The notes under the pieces are model-generated. The model searched no databases. It was not told the DNA's origin and was given only the letters and a program-made list of their open reading frames with translations. 64,000 nt of DNA from Bin95 sp965220855 (GTDB taxonomy: Bacteria; Pseudomonadota; Alphaproteobacteria; Bin95): the NCBI GenBank assembly GCA_965220855.1, contig CBDCQY010000001.1, forward strand, positions 248,001 to 312,000. Direction: 5' to 3'. A program made the translations under genes and the position numbers. Below are positions 63,954 to 64,000 of this stretch, piece by piece. Within the stretch, counting starts at the first letter, position 1. Every line of letters starts with the position of its first letter.

Positions 63954-64000
63954 CGCCCGAGCCTCCTCGCAAAGCCCTCTTCATAGGCCATAGCGCGCCC

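Overview
The window is a 64 kb piece of a GC-rich bacterial chromosome. No rRNA gene is present, so placement rests on gene content. GapR (DUF2312), a DUF1244 protein, pyruvate kinase beside a MOFRL-type glycerate kinase, a CTTG-N18-CTCATAT heat-shock promoter before htpG, and many GMC oxidoreductase, CoA-transferase and LLM-monooxygenase genes suggest a free-living or host-associated, probably marine, alphaproteobacterium. This assignment is an inference. Most of the window is compact and consists of short operons with ATGA overlaps.

Layout. 0-6.4 kb: the start of a SurA-like chaperone gene leaving the left edge, an IS256-family transposase remnant in frame with a HEPN-domain gene, a secreted Cys-rich protein, a small membrane protein, an enolase-superfamily dehydratase, htpG, a NYN-domain protein and a cut-down aspartic-protease remnant. 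6.4-8.6 kb: a glutathione transferase, then an AT-richer island with two unrecognised genes and a probable new small RNA. 8.6-12.3 kb: an FAD oxidase, tRNA-Glu, an SDR, and a tandem pair of secreted Cys-rich proteins related to the one at 1.5-2.1 kb. 12.3-19.1 kb: catabolic genes (gamma carbonic anhydrase, family III CoA-transferase, solute-binding protein, GMC oxidoreductase, aldehyde dehydrogenase, LLM monooxygenase). 19.1-22.9 kb: isoprenoid operon xseB-ispA-dxs-tlyA. 23-31.3 kb: a deacetylase-like enzyme, an RND efflux pump and a flavin monooxygenase/quinone reductase/HCCA isomerase run. 31.3-38.6 kb: HAD dehalogenase, tRNA-Gly, TauD-like dioxygenase, ketopantoate reductase-like protein, acs, a TTC38-like TPR protein and an unrecognised lower-GC gene. 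38.7-47 kb: pyruvate kinase, glycerate kinase, DUF1244, gapR, a second GMC oxidoreductase, acyl-CoA synthetase and amidase. 47.2-58.1 kb: one gene for a 3617-residue autotransporter. 58.2-64 kb: ppdK, glyS, glyQ and a small membrane protein.

How the genes fit together. Glycerate kinase, pyruvate kinase and PPDK act around phosphoenolpyruvate, and Acs feeds acetate into acetyl-CoA. The oxidoreductases, CoA-transferase, acyl-CoA ligase, amidase and dioxygenase point to scavenging of organic acids, alcohols and aromatic or sulfonated compounds. The RND pump and glutathione-linked enzymes fit detoxification.

The least ordinary parts are: (1) the giant autotransporter with 22 nearly identical 107/108-residue repeats in two interleaved length classes; (2) a three-member family of secreted proteins with 12-14 cysteines, two of them a recent tandem duplication; (3) the low-GC island at 7.1-8.6 kb, with a decayed gene and a promoter-plus-terminator small RNA candidate; (4) the transposase remnant joined to the HEPN gene.
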